Below, piece by piece: positions 62,639 through 64,000 of a stretch of 64,000 nt of DNA. How positions within the stretch are numbered: the first letter of the stretch is position 1; each line of letters begins with the position of its first letter. This DNA is from Camillea tinctor. Taxonomy: Eukaryota > Ascomycota > Sordariomycetes > Xylariales > Xylariaceae. The stretch spans positions 1-64,000 of the forward strand of contig MU394158.1 in the NCBI GenBank assembly GCA_022578605.1, written 5' to 3'. A program made the translations under genes and the position numbers. The notes beneath the pieces are model-generated. The model saw only the letters and a program-made list of their open reading frames with translations. It was not told the DNA's origin and ran no database searches.

Positions 62639-63838
62639 GCTCGACCTAGCGCGACAAAACCACCTCTCCGCTCGCTTTTTTCGAGATCGACTGGCCTTCT
62701 TTTTTCGTGGGGACTACGGGAACGAGATGGCAGTTTGAGAATCGTACGACAAGACTTCGTGGATTGCTAAAGAACCAACAAGGAAAACCAAAAAGATATG
62801 CTCTCTGGGGAAACGAAAAAAACCAACCGATTTAATCGTGGTTTTTTATTATTATTATTTTATTATTTGACAAGTTCATTTGTCGTCCGCTCACTCGCAA
62901 GAAAAACCTCCTTTTTCGGTAATGGCGCGATGGATATTCCCATAGAGTTTGTAGTTTGAGAAGATACCCGTCTCAAGGAATTAGTTGTTGTTTTTTAGTA
63001 AACTAATTCCTACCTAATTTTTGAAATTCAAATCAGTCCTCCGCTGCCAATAAAAAAAAACGTCCGTCTCTACTTTATCCTATAGATGTCCATGTTGGCT
63101 CTTTGCTACGATCTCGTCAACTTCAATGTTATTCCTTGTCCATCTATAAGTATAGTAGTAGTGCTTGTGTTACATGGTCCGAGCGTTTCGTGCATGATTC
63201 GATTCGATACATTCCTTGCCTTAAGGCTAGGTTCCCCTTCCTCCCGTCGCACGGGAAGTAGTAGTAGGTTAGGTCTTAACTTTAGATCGCTGTCTTAAGA
63301 TCTACAACTTAAAGGGCAAAACACAAACTCTTTTTCAGCCCTATGGTATCAACCGAGAGCGACAGGGCATGCCTGCGTTTGGCCCGACGACGTATGGGGG
63401 GGGGGGGAGGAATGCGAGGAAACTAGATTATACATTTTCTACATTTAAGGATAGTGAATTGCAACTTAGGGCAAGAATAGCACTGGGTGCTCTATACGAT
63501 CTATAGAATAGGGAGGTAGCTCATAATCCTATTATGGATGATCACCTCGTATTATAGCATAATATCTCGCCAAATGTTGACTTGATAACAATATATTCTT
63601 CGAAGCTAGTCACATTGTTTTTTTTTTTTACCTTTAGACAATCATACGGAACAGCCATTGTCTCACTTTCGAGTTTGTACAGGACAAGGGCGTTGTGTGA
63701 TTGAATATGGCAGTGCCACACAACCTGGACAGATAGTTAGGCTATGCATGTCCAAATCTCGAGAGGATGCCCATATTAGATATTGGGATGTTCTATTTGC
63801 TTCTGGGTATTTATGTTGCAGAGTAGTAATATATCACA
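62639..63838. other. 3' region of the Lys/Ala-rich gene and intergenic DNA
   Basis: AATAAAA-type sequence at about 63049-63058 could serve as a polyadenylation signal for the gene upstream. There is a G-rich run (12 or 13 G) at about 63397-63409 and a T-run at 63619-63629. No gene is supported. Confidence 0.5.
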
Positions 63839-64000
63839 TCATCCGCTTGGCCTATCACTTGACGTTGTCCAAGGCGCCTTTGTGCCCGATGCCGAGTTTG
63901 TACTAGCAGGGGGTTGAGCTGCTCTGGGAGGAATAGAAGAGCCTGGACCCCACGGTGTTCTTAAACTAGGGATTCCGGTGGCACCTGGAGGAGGCATACT
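63839..64000 (-). CDS. Possible C-terminal end of a gene running off the right edge
   Basis: The minus strand is open for 53 codons from the window edge to a TGA at 63841-63839. The translation is Pro/Ser/Gly/Ala-rich and includes MPPPGATGIPSLRTPWGPG and ends near KAPWTTSSDRPSG. The composition looks like a disordered protein tail rather than random sequence, but the stretch is too short to be sure and no family can be named. It may be the last exon of a minus-strand gene lying beyond the window. Confidence 0.35.
   Translation of the reverse strand, partial: SMPPPGATGIPSLRTPWGPGSSIPPRAAQPPASTNSASGTKAPWTTSSDRPSG

Overview
This window looks like nuclear DNA of a filamentous ascomycete (Pezizomycotina). 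A Sordariomycete is my guess; the class is inference. The reasons are short introns (52-284 bp) with GTATGT/GTACGT/GTAAGT donors and a TACTAAT-type branch site in the TOK channel gene, typical fungal families (an areA GATA-like/DUF3295 protein, an LSB5-type VHS protein, a TOK1-type two-pore K+ channel), a tRNA-Pro(TGG) with a short intron, and a very AT-rich block with C left mostly in CpT/CpG context, as expected after repeat-induced point mutation (RIP).

Layout. 1-3690 is an AT-rich, apparently RIP-degraded block with its own small tandem repeats; it ends abruptly. 3.7-10.3 kb has no gene I can support. One gene, a GATA-like/DUF3295 protein, lies on the minus strand at 10298-12199. Then about 30 kb (12.2-42.9 kb) has no gene that can be called with confidence. 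It holds microsatellites, a GGTACCTG-type tandem array (12.81-12.88 kb), a 299-bp MITE with long terminal inverted repeats between TA dinucleotides (19003-19301), a 12-bp minisatellite (32.22 kb), a broken gene relic (34.09-34.8 kb) and several short coding-looking scraps.

42.9-64 kb is the gene-dense part: an LSB5-like VHS/GAT protein (-), an unrecognised fungal protein (+), a CCCH zinc-finger protein with a NYN/PIN-like N-terminal region (+), a TOK-type K+ channel (-), a mitochondria-type alpha/beta-hydrolase-fold protein without the nucleophile serine (+), tRNA-Pro (-), a histidine phosphatase (-) and a small Lys-rich then Ala/Pro/Glu-rich protein (+). A possible partial gene on the minus strand runs off the right edge.

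The genes are single transcription units and do not form an obvious pathway or biosynthetic cluster. Two close pairs are divergent and could share promoters: the LSB5-like gene with the unknown gene at 45.7 kb, and the K+ channel with the hydrolase-fold gene. Exon-intron structures were built by hand from splice consensus, frame continuity and family similarity. All seven called genes give frames divisible by three (the unknown gene is a single exon). I found no convincing undescribed system. The best leads are the unknown protein at 45.7 kb, the relic at 34 kb, the NYN-like/CCCH protein, the serine-less hydrolase and a dispersed TACCTAGGTA palindrome.
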